Shown here one piece after another: positions 20,795-29,941 of a stretch of DNA of 64,000 nucleotides. This stretch comes from Roseateles depolymerans (GTDB lineage Bacteria > Pseudomonadota > Gammaproteobacteria > Burkholderiales > Burkholderiaceae_C). Numbering within the stretch: position 1 is the first letter of the stretch; the number at the start of each line of letters is the position of its first letter. The DNA lies in assembly GCA_003241055.1 (NCBI GenBank), contig QFOD01000022.1, positions 1-64,000 on the forward strand. The letters run 5' to 3'. The position numbers and the translations under genes were made by a program. The notes under the pieces are model-generated. The model saw only the letters and a list, made by a program, of their open reading frames with translations. It had not been told where the DNA came from and did no database searches.

Positions 20795-22858
20795 ATGAAT
20801 CTGCGCCGCCACCTCGCGTGGGCGGGTATCGCGATCCTGGGCGCTGCATCGCTTGCCACCGTGGCCCTGAGCCGTGGCGAGACGATCAGTGCACTGTGGG
20901 TCGTGACCGCCGCGCTGTGCACCTACCTGATCGCCTACCGCTACTACAGCCTGTTCATCGCGAACAAGGTGCTGGGGCTGGACCCCAACCGGCAGACGCC
21001 GGCCTGGAAGTACAACGATGGCCTGGACTTCGTGCCCACCAACAAGCACGTGCTCTACGGCCACCACTTCGCCGCGATCGCGGGCGCGGGGCCGCTGGTG
21101 GGCCCGGTGCTGGCCGCGCAGATGGGCTATCTGCCGGGCCTGCTGTGGATCCTGGCCGGCGTGGTGTTCGCCGGCGCGGTGCAGGACTTCATCGTGCTGT
21201 TCATCTCGTCGCGCCGCGATGGCCGCTCGCTCGGTGACCTGGTCAAGCAGGAGATGGGCACCATCCCCGGCGTGATTGCGCTGTTCGGCGCCTTCATGAT
21301 CATGATCATCATCCTGGCGGTGCTGGCGCTGATCGTCGTGAAGGCGCTGGCGGATTCGCCCTGGGGCCTGTTCACGGTGGCGGCCACCATCCCGGTGGCG
21401 CTGTTCATGGGCGTGTACCTGCGCTTCCTGCGGCCGGGCCGCATCGGCGAGGTGTCGGTGATCGGTTTCGTGCTGCTGATGGCGGCCATCTTCGGTGGCC
21501 AGTGGGTCAGCGAGCATCCGACGCTGGCGGCCATGTTCACGCTGACGCCCACCGCGCTGGTGTGGACGCTGATCGGATACGGCTTCGTGGCGGCCTGCAT
21601 CCCGGTGTGGCTGCTGCTGGCACCGCGTGACTATCTCTCCACCTTCCTGAAGATCGGCACCATCATCGCGCTGGCCATCGGCATCGTCATCGTGGCGCCG
21701 CCGCTGAAGATGCCGGCCATCACCCAGTTCGCCGCCGGCAACGGCCCGGTCTGGGCGGGCAACCTGTTCCCCTTCCTGTTCATCACCATCGCCTGCGGCG
21801 CGGTGTCGGGCTTCCATGCGCTGATCTCGTCGGGCACTAGCCCCAAGCTGCTGGAGAACGAGACCCACGCGCGCTACGTGGGCTACGGCGGCATGCTGGC
21901 CGAGAGCTTCGTGGCCGTGATGGCGCTGGTGGCGGCGTCCTGCATCGAGCCAGGCGTGTACTTCGCGATGAACAGCCCGGCCGCCGTGGTGGGCAAGGAC
22001 GTCGAGAGCGTGGCCAGCACGCTGTCCACCTGGGGCTTCGTCGTCACGCCCGAAATGCTGACGCAGACCGCGCAGGACGTGGGCGAGAAGACCATCCTGG
22101 CCCGTGCCGGCGGTGCGCCGACGCTGGCCGTGGGCATTGCGCAGATCCTGCATCAGGTGGTGGGCGGCAAGGCGCTCATGGCCTTCTGGTATCACTTCGC
22201 CATCCTGTTCGAGGCGCTGTTCATCCTGACCGCCGTGGACGCGGGCACGCGTGCCGGCCGCTTCATGCTGCAGGACCTGCTGGGCACCTTCGTGCCCTCG
22301 CTCAAGCGCACGGAATCCTGGGTGGCCAATCTGCTGGCCACCGGCCTGTGCGTCGCGGCCTGGGGCTACTTCCTGTACCAGGGTGTGGTCGATCCGCTGG
22401 GCGGCATCAACACGCTGTGGCCGCTGTTCGGCATCGCCAACCAGATGCTGGCCGCCGTCGCGCTGCTGCTGGGCACCGTCGTGCTGTTCCGCATGAAGAA
22501 GGACCGCTACGCCTGGGTCACCATCCTGCCGGCGGCCTGGCTGCTGATCTGCACGATGACGGCCGGCTGGCTCAAGGTGTTCTCCAGCGACCCCAAGCTG
22601 GGCTTCCTGGCCCATGCCGACAAGTACGCCAACGCGATCGCCGAGGGCAAGGTGCTGGCACCGGCCAAGTCGCTGGCCGCGATGGAGCGCATCGTGTTCA
22701 ACGACCGCCTCGACGCCGCGCTGTGCGTGGTCTTCATGGGCGTGGTGATCAGCGTGCTGGTCTACAGCTTCAAGGCCATCGCCGAGGCGCGCCGCAGCAG
22801 CAAGCCCTCGTCGCGCGAGACGGCCTTCGCGCCGCTGGCGATGCCGCAGCATGGCTGA
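20795..22858 (+). CDS. cstA: Carbon starvation protein CstA family transporter
   Basis: 687-residue inner-membrane protein with many helices, the family's usual size (E. coli CstA 701). Recognisable stretches include YYSLFIANKVLGLDPNRQTPAWKYNDG, GHHFAAIAGAGPLVGPVLAAQMGYLPG, VQDFIVLFISSRRDGRSLG, ISSGTSPKLLENE and FGIANQMLAAVALLLGT. CstA proteins take up pyruvate or peptides, and in enterobacteria they are induced on carbon starvation. A Shine-Dalgarno GGAGAC seven bases ahead supports the ATG at 20795 over 20780. It overlaps the small ybdD-type gene by eight bases, a conserved pairing needed for transport in E. coli homologues. Confidence 0.95.
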   Translation: MNLRRHLAWAGIAILGAASLATVALSRGETISALWVVTAALCTYLIAYRYYSLFIANKVLGLDPNRQTPAWKYNDGLDFVPTNKHVLYGHHFAAIAGAGPLVGPVLAAQMGYLPGLLWILAGVVFAGAVQDFIVLFISSRRDGRSLGDLVKQEMGTIPGVIALFGAFMIMIIILAVLALIVVKALADSPWGLFTVAATIPVALFMGVYLRFLRPGRIGEVSVIGFVLLMAAIFGGQWVSEHPTLAAMFTLTPTALVWTLIGYGFVAACIPVWLLLAPRDYLSTFLKIGTIIALAIGIVIVAPPLKMPAITQFAAGNGPVWAGNLFPFLFITIACGAVSGFHALISSGTSPKLLENETHARYVGYGGMLAESFVAVMALVAASCIEPGVYFAMNSPAAVVGKDVESVASTLSTWGFVVTPEMLTQTAQDVGEKTILARAGGAPTLAVGIAQILHQVVGGKALMAFWYHFAILFEALFILTAVDAGTRAGRFMLQDLLGTFVPSLKRTESWVANLLATGLCVAAWGYFLYQGVVDPLGGINTLWPLFGIANQMLAAVALLLGTVVLFRMKKDRYAWVTILPAAWLLICTMTAGWLKVFSSDPKLGFLAHADKYANAIAEGKVLAPAKSLAAMERIVFNDRLDAALCVVFMGVVISVLVYSFKAIAEARRSSKPSSRETAFAPLAMPQHG

Positions 22859-23087
22859 GCTGGGCGAGCTCGCCCGTGACCTGGGCCGCGATCTGGGGCG
22901 GGATCTGGCCCAGGCCGGGCGCTACCTGACGCAAAGCCTGCGCCTGATGGTGGGCGTGCCGGACTACGGCAGCTACCTGACCCACCACCAGGCCACCCAC
23001 CCGGACCGCGAGCCCATGAGCTACGAGGAGTTCTTCCGGGAACGCCAGACGGCGCGCTATTCGGCGCGCACCGGCAAGTGCTGCTGA
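22851..23087 (+). CDS. YbdD/YjiX family small protein, CstA partner
   Basis: 78 residues. The family core is plain: LMVGVPDYGSYLTHHQATHP then PMSYEEFFRERQTARYS. YbdD/YjiX (DUF466) proteins are encoded directly after cstA-type transporters and are required for pyruvate uptake by the BtsT/CstA systems of E. coli. The 8-bp overlap with cstA indicates coupled translation. A strong terminator follows at 23108-23131. Confidence 0.92.
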   Translation: MAELGELARDLGRDLGRDLAQAGRYLTQSLRLMVGVPDYGSYLTHHQATHPDREPMSYEEFFRERQTARYSARTGKCC

Positions 23088-23107
23088 ACGTCTGAGCCCG
23101 CGATCCA

Positions 23108-23131
23108 AAACGCCGCCTTCGGGCGGCGTTT
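23108..23131 (+). terminator. Rho-independent terminator of cstA-ybdD
   Basis: A perfect 10-bp stem AAACGCCGCC / GGCGGCGTTT closed by a TTCG tetraloop (UUCG in RNA), 20 bp after the ybdD-type stop. The A/T ends make it symmetric, so it could also act on the other strand. Confidence 0.85.
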
Positions 23132-23226
23132 GCATTGCCGGGCCTCGCCCATCCTGGGCAACCCCGATGGGTGAGGGCGGCGCGGGCTTCTAGCATCCGG
23201 CGCGACACCGCCTTACCGGAGCCGCC

Positions 23227-25185
23227 ATGACCCGCCTTCCCGCCAGCCGCTGCCTTGCGGCGCTGCTGATCCTGCTGGCCGCAGCAGTCCGTGCCGAGCC
23301 GCCCGCCTACCCCGAACTGCCCAGCGAGACGCCGCAGCAGCTGCAGCCCTCCACCCGGGGCTTCGACTACGAGAAGCGCGTGGTGCAGATCGCGATGCGG
23401 GACGGGGTGAAGCTCAACACCGTCATCCTCATCCCCAAGGGCGCGAAGAATGCCCCCATCCTGCTGACGCGCACGCCCTACAACGCCGGCGAGCTCACCA
23501 GCCATGCCGAGAGCTCGCACCTGGAGGCGCTGATCCAGGGCTACGACCATGCCAGCGACGTCATCGTCGAGGGCGGCTACATCCGCGTGGTGCAGGACAT
23601 CCGCGGCAAGTACGAGTCCGAGGGCGACTACGTGATGACCCGGCCCTTCCGCGGCCCGCTGAATGCGACGCCGGTGGACCATGCCACCGACACCTGGGAC
23701 ACCATCGATTGGCTGGTGAAGAACCTGCCGGAAAGCAATGGCCGGGTCGGCATCATCGGCATCTCGTACAACGGCTTCCTGTCGCTGGCCGCGCTGGTGG
23801 ACCCGCACCCGGCGCTGAAGGCCGCCGTGCCCATGAACCCCATGGTGGATGGCTGGCGCGGGGACGACTGGTTCCACCACGGGGCCTTCCGCCAGACCAA
23901 CATGGCCTATGTGTACGAACAGGTGGTCACGCGCAAGAACGAGGCGAAGTGGTTCAGCACGCATTACGACGACTACGACGCCTTCCTGCAGGCCGGCAGC
24001 GCGGGCGAACTGGGCCGGCAGCGCGGGCTGGAGCAGAGCGGGGCCTGGCGCAAGCTGCTGGCACACCCGGCCTATGACGCCTTCTGGCAGCAGCAGGCCA
24101 TGGACCGGCTGCTGGCCGCCCGGCCGCTGACCGTGCCCACGCTGCTGGTGCACAGCTGGTGGGATGCCGAGGACATCTACGGCGCGCCCGCCGTCTACAA
24201 GGCGCTCACGGCCCGGCCCGATGGTGCGCCGCTGCTGCACATGGCCATGGGCCCCTGGGTGCATGGCGGCGCCATCGGCGACGGCAGCTTCATCGGCGCG
24301 ATCCGCTTTCGCAGCGATACCGCCTGGGAGTTCCGCCAGCAGGTGCTCAAGCCCTTCCTGGACGAGCACCTCAAGGGCCTCAAGCCCGAGAAACCGCTGG
24401 CCCGGGTGACGGCCTATGAGACCGGCAGCGGCCGCTGGCAGGCGCTGGACGGCTGGCCGCGCGGCTGTGCCACGGGCTGCCGCATCCAGCCCACGCCGCT
24501 GGTGCTGCTGCCCGGCTATCGCCTGGCGCTCGGCGCCGCGCCGCAGGGCGGCGATGCGGGCTACGACGACTATGTGTCCGACCCCGCCAAGCCCGTGCCC
24601 TATCGCCAGCGGCCGATACGGCCGGCGGGCTATGACGAGAGCAAGGGCATGACCTGGCCCCGCTGGCTGGTGGACGACCAGCGCGAGGCGTCCGGCCGCA
24701 CCGATGTGCTGGTCTACACCAGCGAGGTGCTCACGCAGCCGCTCAAGATCGCCGGCGAGCCGCTGGTCAATCTCGTGGCAGCCACCAGCGGCACCGACAG
24801 CGACTGGGTGGTCAAGCTCATCGACGTCTATCCGGACGAGGTGCCGTCCCAGCCCAACCTGGGGGGCTACCAGCTGATGGTGTCGGGCGACATCTTCCGT
24901 GGCCGCTACCGCGAGTCGTGGAGCGAGCCCAAGGCGCTCGAGCCGGGCAAGCCGCTGGCCTACCGCTTCAGCCTGCCCCATGCCAATCACGTGTTCCAGC
25001 CGGGGCACCGCCTCATGGTGCAGATCCAGTCCAGCTGGTTCCCGCTGTACGACCGCAATCCGCAGCGCTTCGTGGCCAGCATCTTCGACGCCCAGCCCGG
25101 CGACTACCGTGTGGCCACGCAGCGCGTGTACCGCCAGCCCGGCCAGTCCACGCAGATCATGCTGCCGGTGGTGCTGGCGCCCTGA
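23227..25185 (+). CDS. CocE/NonD family hydrolase (X-Pro dipeptidyl-peptidase S15 type), secreted
   Basis: 652 residues with a signal peptide (MTRLPASRCLAALLILLAAAVRA). The N-terminal alpha/beta domain carries RDGVKLNTVILIPKG, the acidic DIRGKYESEGDY stretch, and the nucleophile elbow GISYNGF with Ser180. The catalytic Asp is likely in the SWWDAEDIYG region and the His in the GPWVHGG motif. The C-terminal jelly-roll domain (about 430-650) has DVLVYTSEVLTQPLKIAGEP and ANHVFQPGHRLMVQIQSSWFP, typical of the family. Known members cleave acyl esters, alpha-amino-acid esters or Xaa-Pro bonds; the substrate here is open. Confidence 0.9.
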   Translation: MTRLPASRCLAALLILLAAAVRAEPPAYPELPSETPQQLQPSTRGFDYEKRVVQIAMRDGVKLNTVILIPKGAKNAPILLTRTPYNAGELTSHAESSHLEALIQGYDHASDVIVEGGYIRVVQDIRGKYESEGDYVMTRPFRGPLNATPVDHATDTWDTIDWLVKNLPESNGRVGIIGISYNGFLSLAALVDPHPALKAAVPMNPMVDGWRGDDWFHHGAFRQTNMAYVYEQVVTRKNEAKWFSTHYDDYDAFLQAGSAGELGRQRGLEQSGAWRKLLAHPAYDAFWQQQAMDRLLAARPLTVPTLLVHSWWDAEDIYGAPAVYKALTARPDGAPLLHMAMGPWVHGGAIGDGSFIGAIRFRSDTAWEFRQQVLKPFLDEHLKGLKPEKPLARVTAYETGSGRWQALDGWPRGCATGCRIQPTPLVLLPGYRLALGAAPQGGDAGYDDYVSDPAKPVPYRQRPIRPAGYDESKGMTWPRWLVDDQREASGRTDVLVYTSEVLTQPLKIAGEPLVNLVAATSGTDSDWVVKLIDVYPDEVPSQPNLGGYQLMVSGDIFRGRYRESWSEPKALEPGKPLAYRFSLPHANHVFQPGHRLMVQIQSSWFPLYDRNPQRFVASIFDAQPGDYRVATQRVYRQPGQSTQIMLPVVLAP

Positions 25186-25207
25186 GCGGGCGCAGGGCGG
25201 GTCGGGC

Positions 25208-26617
25208 TCAGGCCGAGCGGCGGCGTGCCAGTGGCGGGTTCTTCGCGAAGTACTTCGCGATGCCCGAGGCCAGCGCGTCCACCAGCTGCTCGCGGTAGTC
25301 GTCGTCGGCCAGCTTGCGCTCCTCCTCGGGGTTGGAGATGAAGGCGGTCTCCACCAGGATGCTGGGGATGTCCGGCGCCTTCAGCACCGCAAAGCCGGCC
25401 TGCTCGACGCGGGCCTTGTGCAGCTTGCCGACGCGGCCGATCTGGCCCAGCACCTCGCCGCCGAGCTTGAGGCTGTCCTTGATCTGGGCCGTGGTGCTCA
25501 TGTCCAGCAGGGCCCGCAGCACCTGGGCGTCCTTGGTGCTGCCGACATTCACGCCGCCGACCAGGTCGGCCGCGTTCTCGCGGTTGGCCATCCAGCGCGC
25601 AGCGGCGCTGGTGGCGGCGCCGTCGCTGAGTGCGAATACCGAGGCCCCGCGCGCCTGGCGGTTGATGAAGGCGTCGGCATGGATGGAGACGAACAGGTCG
25701 GCCTGCACCTTGCGAGCCTTGTTGACCCGCTCGTGCAGCGGCACGAAGAAGTCGGCGTCGCGGGTCATCAGCACTCTGATGTTCGGGTTGCCCTGCAGGC
25801 GCTCGCGCAGCTTCAGGCCTATGGCCAGCACCACGTCCTTTTCCTTCAGGCCAGAGGGGCCGACGGCGCCCGGGTCCTCGCCGCCGTGGCCGGGATCCAG
25901 CGCGATGATGATGAGGCGGTCGACGTTGGGCTGGGACTTGTCGCCACCGCGGGGCCTGGGCGCGCCGTTGGTGCCGGACGCCGCAGGCGCGGGCCGGGCG
26001 GCTGCCGTCTCCTGTGCAGGCATCGAGGCACCCGTGGCCGGCGCGCGGGCGTGGCCGCCAGGCGCGGGGGCCTCGGCCCGGCGTTCTATCTTCTGGATCA
26101 GCTCGCCCAGGGCGTCGTTCACCGCGCTCGCGGCGGCATCGGCCTTGTCCGGCGTCGCCGCTGCAGCGGGCTCGTTCACCAGGGCCACCATGGGGTCGGC
26201 CTGCACCTTGGGGTAGAGGTCGAACACCAGCCGGTGCTTGTAGGCTGCCACCGGCGCCAGCGTGAACACCTGAGGCGCCACGGGCTGCTTGAGGTCCAGC
26301 ACGATGCGCACGACGGTGGGGGTGTTCTGCCCCACCCGAACGCCCGCGATGTAGGGGTCGTCCGCGCGCACCTTGCCGATCAGCTCGCGCAGGCCGGGGT
26401 TGAGGTCCAGCCCATCCACGTCCACGACGAGGCGGTGTGGCGACTCCACGGTGAAGTGGCGGGCCACCAGCGGGCGGTCGGATTCCAGCGTCACCCGCGT
26501 GTAGTCGGCCGCCGGCCAGACCCGCACCGCGACGATGGAGGTGAGGCCGGTGACGGCCAGCGTGTGGGGCGCCTGCAGCAGTAGCGCGAGGGCACCCAGG
26601 CTGTCACGGCGCTTCAT
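25208..26617 (-). CDS. amiC: N-acetylmuramoyl-L-alanine amidase, AmiC-like (AMIN + amidase_3)
   Basis: 469-residue periplasmic cell-wall hydrolase that frees the peptide stem from murein during septum splitting. The N-terminal AMIN domain (about 30-150, beta-rich, DYTRVTLESDRPL...VVRIVLDLK) targets the septum. An Ala/Pro-rich linker follows, then the zinc amidase_3 domain starting IIALDPGHGGEDPGAVG (first zinc His), with Glu in GLKEKDVVLAIG and the C-terminal VETAFISNPEEE motif (catalytic Glu). The start at 26617 overlaps the tsaE stop by four bases (ATGA). The tsaE-amidase pair is conserved in proteobacteria, where mutL often follows; here mutL lies elsewhere. Confidence 0.93.
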   Translation of the reverse strand: MKRRDSLGALALLLQAPHTLAVTGLTSIVAVRVWPAADYTRVTLESDRPLVARHFTVESPHRLVVDVDGLDLNPGLRELIGKVRADDPYIAGVRVGQNTPTVVRIVLDLKQPVAPQVFTLAPVAAYKHRLVFDLYPKVQADPMVALVNEPAAAATPDKADAAASAVNDALGELIQKIERRAEAPAPGGHARAPATGASMPAQETAAARPAPAASGTNGAPRPRGGDKSQPNVDRLIIIALDPGHGGEDPGAVGPSGLKEKDVVLAIGLKLRERLQGNPNIRVLMTRDADFFVPLHERVNKARKVQADLFVSIHADAFINRQARGASVFALSDGAATSAAARWMANRENAADLVGGVNVGSTKDAQVLRALLDMSTTAQIKDSLKLGGEVLGQIGRVGKLHKARVEQAGFAVLKAPDIPSILVETAFISNPEEERKLADDDYREQLVDALASGIAKYFAKNPPLARRRSA

Positions 26618-27096
26618 GCGGCGTCCCCGCCCAGGGCCTGCACCAGCGCAGGCCGGCCACACGCCCGCACCTGGCGCCGGTCGCCGGCGTCGTCGAGCTC
26701 GATGAACAGTTGCAGATCGGGCTCGGGCAGCTGGCCGGCCGCCTTCTCGGGCCACTCGCAGACCTTGAGGCCGGGCGCCGCGAAGATGTCGCGGAAGCCC
26801 GCGTCCTCCCACTCGCGCGGATCGCCGAAGCGGTAGAAGTCGAAGTGCGTGGCGGAGCCGCCACCCGGCAGCGCGTAGGCTTCCATCACCGCGTAGCTCG
26901 GGCTCTTGATGCGGCCGGCTACACCCAGCGCGCGCAGCAGCAGGCGGGTGAAGGTGGTCTTGCCGGCGCCCAGCGGGCCGTGCAGTTCGATGACCGCGTC
27001 GGGGGCGGGAGACAGGGCGGCGGCCAGGCGCGCGGCGCTGGCCTGCGCGGCCGCTTCGTCGGGCCAGGTCAGATGCGTTTCTAGAATCGGTGCCAA
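26614..27096 (-). CDS. tsaE: tRNA threonylcarbamoyladenosine biosynthesis ATPase TsaE
   Basis: 160 residues from a TTG start. TsaE is the ATPase of the TsaBDE complex that makes t6A37 in tRNAs. Visible motifs are Walker A HGPLGAGKTTFTR, SPSYAVME, HFDFYR and CEWPEKA. The frame is open to an ATG at 27192, but that adds about 32 basic residues and overlaps queG by almost 100 bp; with TTG the length matches the family (E. coli 153). The TTG at 27096 shares one base with the queG ATG on the other strand. It is first in the tsaE-amidase pair. Confidence 0.88.
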   Translation of the reverse strand: MAPILETHLTWPDEAAAQASAARLAAALSPAPDAVIELHGPLGAGKTTFTRLLLRALGVAGRIKSPSYAVMEAYALPGGGSATHFDFYRFGDPREWEDAGFRDIFAAPGLKVCEWPEKAAGQLPEPDLQLFIELDDAGDRRQVRACGRPALVQALGGDAA

Positions 27097-28217
27097 TGCA
27101 GGTGCAGGTTTTGCCAGAGCTTGAGTCCGATCACCATGCCGCGGGGCTGCTCGAGCGTCTGCGCGGCTGGGCGCGTGAGCTCGGATTCTCACAGATCGCG
27201 GTGGCAGGTATCGACCTTTCGAGCGCGGAGCCCGGCCTGCTGGCTTGGTTGGACGCCGGCCACCACGGCAGCATGCAGTACATGGCGGCCCACGGCCTCA
27301 AGCGGGCGCGGCCGGCCGAACTCGTGCCGGGCACGCTGAGCATCATCACGGCCCGCATGGACTACCTCCCGCGCGACACCGGCCCGGACTGGCGCGCCGT
27401 GGAATGGTCAGGTCTTGCCCAGCCGGGCCAGGCCCAGTTGTCGCTGTATGCCCGCGGTCGTGACTATCACAAGGTGCTGCGCCAGCGTCTGCAGAAGCTC
27501 GCCGAGCGGCTTGCCGACGAGGTGGGGCCGCTGGGCCACCGGGTGTTCACCGATTCCGCGCCCGTGCTGGAGGTGGAGCTGGCCGCGCGCTCGGGCCTGG
27601 GTTGGCGCGGCAAGCACACGCTGGCCCTGCACCGCGAGGCGGGCTCGATGTTCTTCCTCGGCGAGATCTTCGTGGACCTGGCCCTGCCGCCCACCGAGCC
27701 GGTGAGCAGCCATTGCGGGGCCTGCAATGCCTGCAGCGACGCCTGCCCGACCGGAGCGATCACCGCACCCTACCGCGTGGACGCGCGGCGCTGCGTGTCG
27801 TACCTGACGATTGAGCATGACGGGCCCATTCCCGAGGACCTGCGCCCGCTGCTGGGCAACCGCATCTACGGCTGCGACGACTGCCAGCTGGCCTGCCCGT
27901 GGAACAAGTTCGCGCAGCCGGCCGTGCTTGCGGATTTCGACGCCCGGCCAGGTCTTGCCGGCAGCCGCATCGAGCAGCTGCTGGGCTGGAGCGAGGCCGA
28001 GTTCCTGCGCCGCACCGAGGGTTCGGCGATACGCCGCATCGGCTTCGAGCGCTGGCAACGCAATCTCGCGGTTGCGGCCGGCAACGCATTGCGCAGCCGC
28101 GACGACGCCGCGCTGCGGGCCGCACTGATGCGGGCCGGGGAGGGGGCATCGGTGCTGGTGCGCGAGCATGTCGAATGGGCCTTGTCGGCGCCGGCCGAGC
28201 CCGACGCGTTATCGTGA
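27096..28217 (+). CDS. queG: Epoxyqueuosine reductase QueG
   Basis: 373 residues from ATG 27096; an in-frame GTG at 27090 would add two. It performs the last step of queuosine synthesis, the cobalamin-dependent reduction of epoxyqueuosine in tRNA. The N-terminal cobalamin-binding half is followed by two [4Fe-4S] clusters: CGACNACSDACPTGAI and, after RRCVSYLTIEHDGPIPE, the CDDCQLACPWNKF motif near the PLLGNRIYG stretch. The C-terminal HEAT-like tail has RIGFERWQRNLAVAAGNAL. It is divergent from tsaE, an arrangement seen in other betaproteobacteria. Confidence 0.95.
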   Translation: MQVQVLPELESDHHAAGLLERLRGWARELGFSQIAVAGIDLSSAEPGLLAWLDAGHHGSMQYMAAHGLKRARPAELVPGTLSIITARMDYLPRDTGPDWRAVEWSGLAQPGQAQLSLYARGRDYHKVLRQRLQKLAERLADEVGPLGHRVFTDSAPVLEVELAARSGLGWRGKHTLALHREAGSMFFLGEIFVDLALPPTEPVSSHCGACNACSDACPTGAITAPYRVDARRCVSYLTIEHDGPIPEDLRPLLGNRIYGCDDCQLACPWNKFAQPAVLADFDARPGLAGSRIEQLLGWSEAEFLRRTEGSAIRRIGFERWQRNLAVAAGNALRSRDDAALRAALMRAGEGASVLVREHVEWALSAPAEPDALS

Positions 28218-28254
28218 AGCCGGCGCGGACCCCGCGCCTTATCGAGAGCCGCTG

Positions 28255-28866
28255 ATGAAAGAAGTACGCCGTCGCACCCTGTTGAGTCTGCCGCTCGCGC
28301 TGGCCGCCACCACGGCGTTGCCGGCGCAGGCGCTGCGCTACGAGGACCAGGACTTCCCGGACACCCTCTCGCTGGGTGGTGCGAGCCTGCTGCTCAACGG
28401 CGCAGGCAAGCGCCAGGTGGCCATCTATCCGCTCTACCTCGCGGCGCTGTACCTGCCGCAAAAGAGCGCCACGCCGGATGCGATCTACGCGCAGGCCGGC
28501 CCCAAGCGGCTGGAGATCCGCATCACGATCCCGCTGGTGAAGGATGTGTCCACGCAGGAGTTCGTGAAGGCGATCAACAAGGGCGTGGGCCGCAACTGCA
28601 CCGAGGCCGAGAAGGCCGCGGTGGCCGAGCGGGTCAAGGCCTTCAACGAGGCGATCACCGCGGTGGGCCGCGTGAAGAAGGGCGATCTGCTGCGCATCGA
28701 CTACCTGCCGGCCCAGGGCGGCACGCTGCTGACGGTGAATGGCAAGGGCTGGGGCAAGCCGGTCGAGGGTCAGGACTTCTTCACGGCCTTCCTGAAGGTC
28801 TTCCTCGGCGACAAGCCCAGCGACGAGCGGCTGCGTGCGGGTCTGCTCGGGCAGCCGGCGGCCTGA
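28255..28866 (+). CDS. Chalcone isomerase-like periplasmic protein
   Basis: 203 residues with a signal sequence MKEVRRRTLLSLPLALAATT containing an RRR motif (Tat or Sec). The body matches the bacterial chalcone-isomerase-like domain: LSLGGASLLLNGAGKRQ, VAIYPLYLAALYLPQKS near residues 55-75, LEIRITIPLVKDVS, FVKAINKGVG and a C-terminal FFTAFLKVFLGDKPSDERLRAG. Bacterial members are not known to act on flavonoids, and a fatty-acid-binding role has been suggested. It lies 37 bp after queG on the same strand. Confidence 0.85.
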   Translation: MKEVRRRTLLSLPLALAATTALPAQALRYEDQDFPDTLSLGGASLLLNGAGKRQVAIYPLYLAALYLPQKSATPDAIYAQAGPKRLEIRITIPLVKDVSTQEFVKAINKGVGRNCTEAEKAAVAERVKAFNEAITAVGRVKKGDLLRIDYLPAQGGTLLTVNGKGWGKPVEGQDFFTAFLKVFLGDKPSDERLRAGLLGQPAA

Positions 28867-28916
28867 AGCTGCACTAGCATGCGGCCACCGTCCGTCGGGA
28901 CTGTGAGGAGACACCC

Positions 28917-29882
28917 ATGCAAAGACGTTCCATCCTGGGCGCCGCCGCCCTGAGCGGCCTGACCCCGCTGGCCTGGGCCCAGGCTTACCCCGCCAAGGCC
29001 GTGCGGCTGATCGTGCCCTTCGCTCCGGGCGGCACCACCGACATCGTGGCGCGCATCGTGGCCGAGAAGCTCAACGGCACGCTGGGCCAGACCGTGGTGG
29101 TGGACAACCGCGCGGGCGGCGGCGGCACGGTGGGCGCGACCGAGATCATGCGAGCCACCCCGGACGGCTACACGCTGGGTGTGGCCACGGTGTCGACCAC
29201 GGCGGCCAATCCGGCGATCAACCCCAAGATCGCCTACAACCCGCTGACCGATTTCACGCCCATCATCAACATGGCCGCGACGCCCAACGTCATCGCGGTG
29301 CACCCGAGCTTCCCGGCGCGCGACTACAAGGGCTTCGTCGCCGAGCTCAAGAAGAACCCGGCCAAGTACAGCTTCTCCAGCTCGGGTACCGGCGGCATCG
29401 GCCACCTGCAGATGGAGCTCTACAAGACGCTGGCCGGGGTGTTCGTGCTGCACATCCCCTACCGTGGCGCCGGTCCGGCGCTGAACGATACGGTGGCCGG
29501 CCAGGTACCGATGATCTTCGACAACCTGCCGTCGGCGCTGCCCTTCATCAAGGACGGGCGCCTGATCCCCATCGTCGTCGCTGCACCCAACCGGGTGGCG
29601 GCGCTGCCGAACGTGCCGACCTTCAAGGAGGTGGGGCTGGAGCCGGTGAACCGCATGGCCTACTACGGCATCCACGGCCCCAAGGGGCTGTCGCGCGACG
29701 TCGTGGACAAGGTCAATGCGGCGGTGCGCAAGGCCCTGGAGCTGCCTGACGTGAAGAAGCGCATCGAGGAGACGGGCTCGCTGATCGTGGCCAATACCCC
29801 GGATCAGTTCGCCGCCCAGATCGCTGCGGAGTTCGATGTCTACAAGAAGGTCGTTGCGCAGCAGAAGCTCAAGCTCGACTGA
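28917..29882 (+). CDS. Bug (TctC-type) tripartite tricarboxylate transporter substrate-binding protein
   Basis: 321-residue periplasmic solute receptor. An RR-type signal sequence (MQRRSILGAAALSGLTPLAWA) is followed by the Bug signature: YPAKAVRLIVPFAPGGTTDI, QTVVVDNRAGGGG, PDGYTLGV, then VHPSFPA, SSSGTGGIGHLQMELYK, HIPYRGAGPALNDTVAGQV and APNRVAALPNVPTFKE. These bind carboxylates and related small molecules for TctAB-type permeases. No tctA or tctB gene is adjacent, which is common for the large orphan Bug sets of Burkholderiales. A GGAG precedes the ATG. Confidence 0.93.
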   Translation: MQRRSILGAAALSGLTPLAWAQAYPAKAVRLIVPFAPGGTTDIVARIVAEKLNGTLGQTVVVDNRAGGGGTVGATEIMRATPDGYTLGVATVSTTAANPAINPKIAYNPLTDFTPIINMAATPNVIAVHPSFPARDYKGFVAELKKNPAKYSFSSSGTGGIGHLQMELYKTLAGVFVLHIPYRGAGPALNDTVAGQVPMIFDNLPSALPFIKDGRLIPIVVAAPNRVAALPNVPTFKEVGLEPVNRMAYYGIHGPKGLSRDVVDKVNAAVRKALELPDVKKRIEETGSLIVANTPDQFAAQIAAEFDVYKKVVAQQKLKLD

Positions 29883-29941
29883 GGTGAGGGCGCCCGTGTT
29901 CGCCAGGCCCTCGATGGCCGGGCCTGAAGCTGCAGCTCGCC

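Noticed and set aside
20647..22852. Long minus-strand frames across cstA
   Set aside because: They are His/Gln/Arg-rich shadow translations with no domain. CstA on the plus strand is unambiguous.
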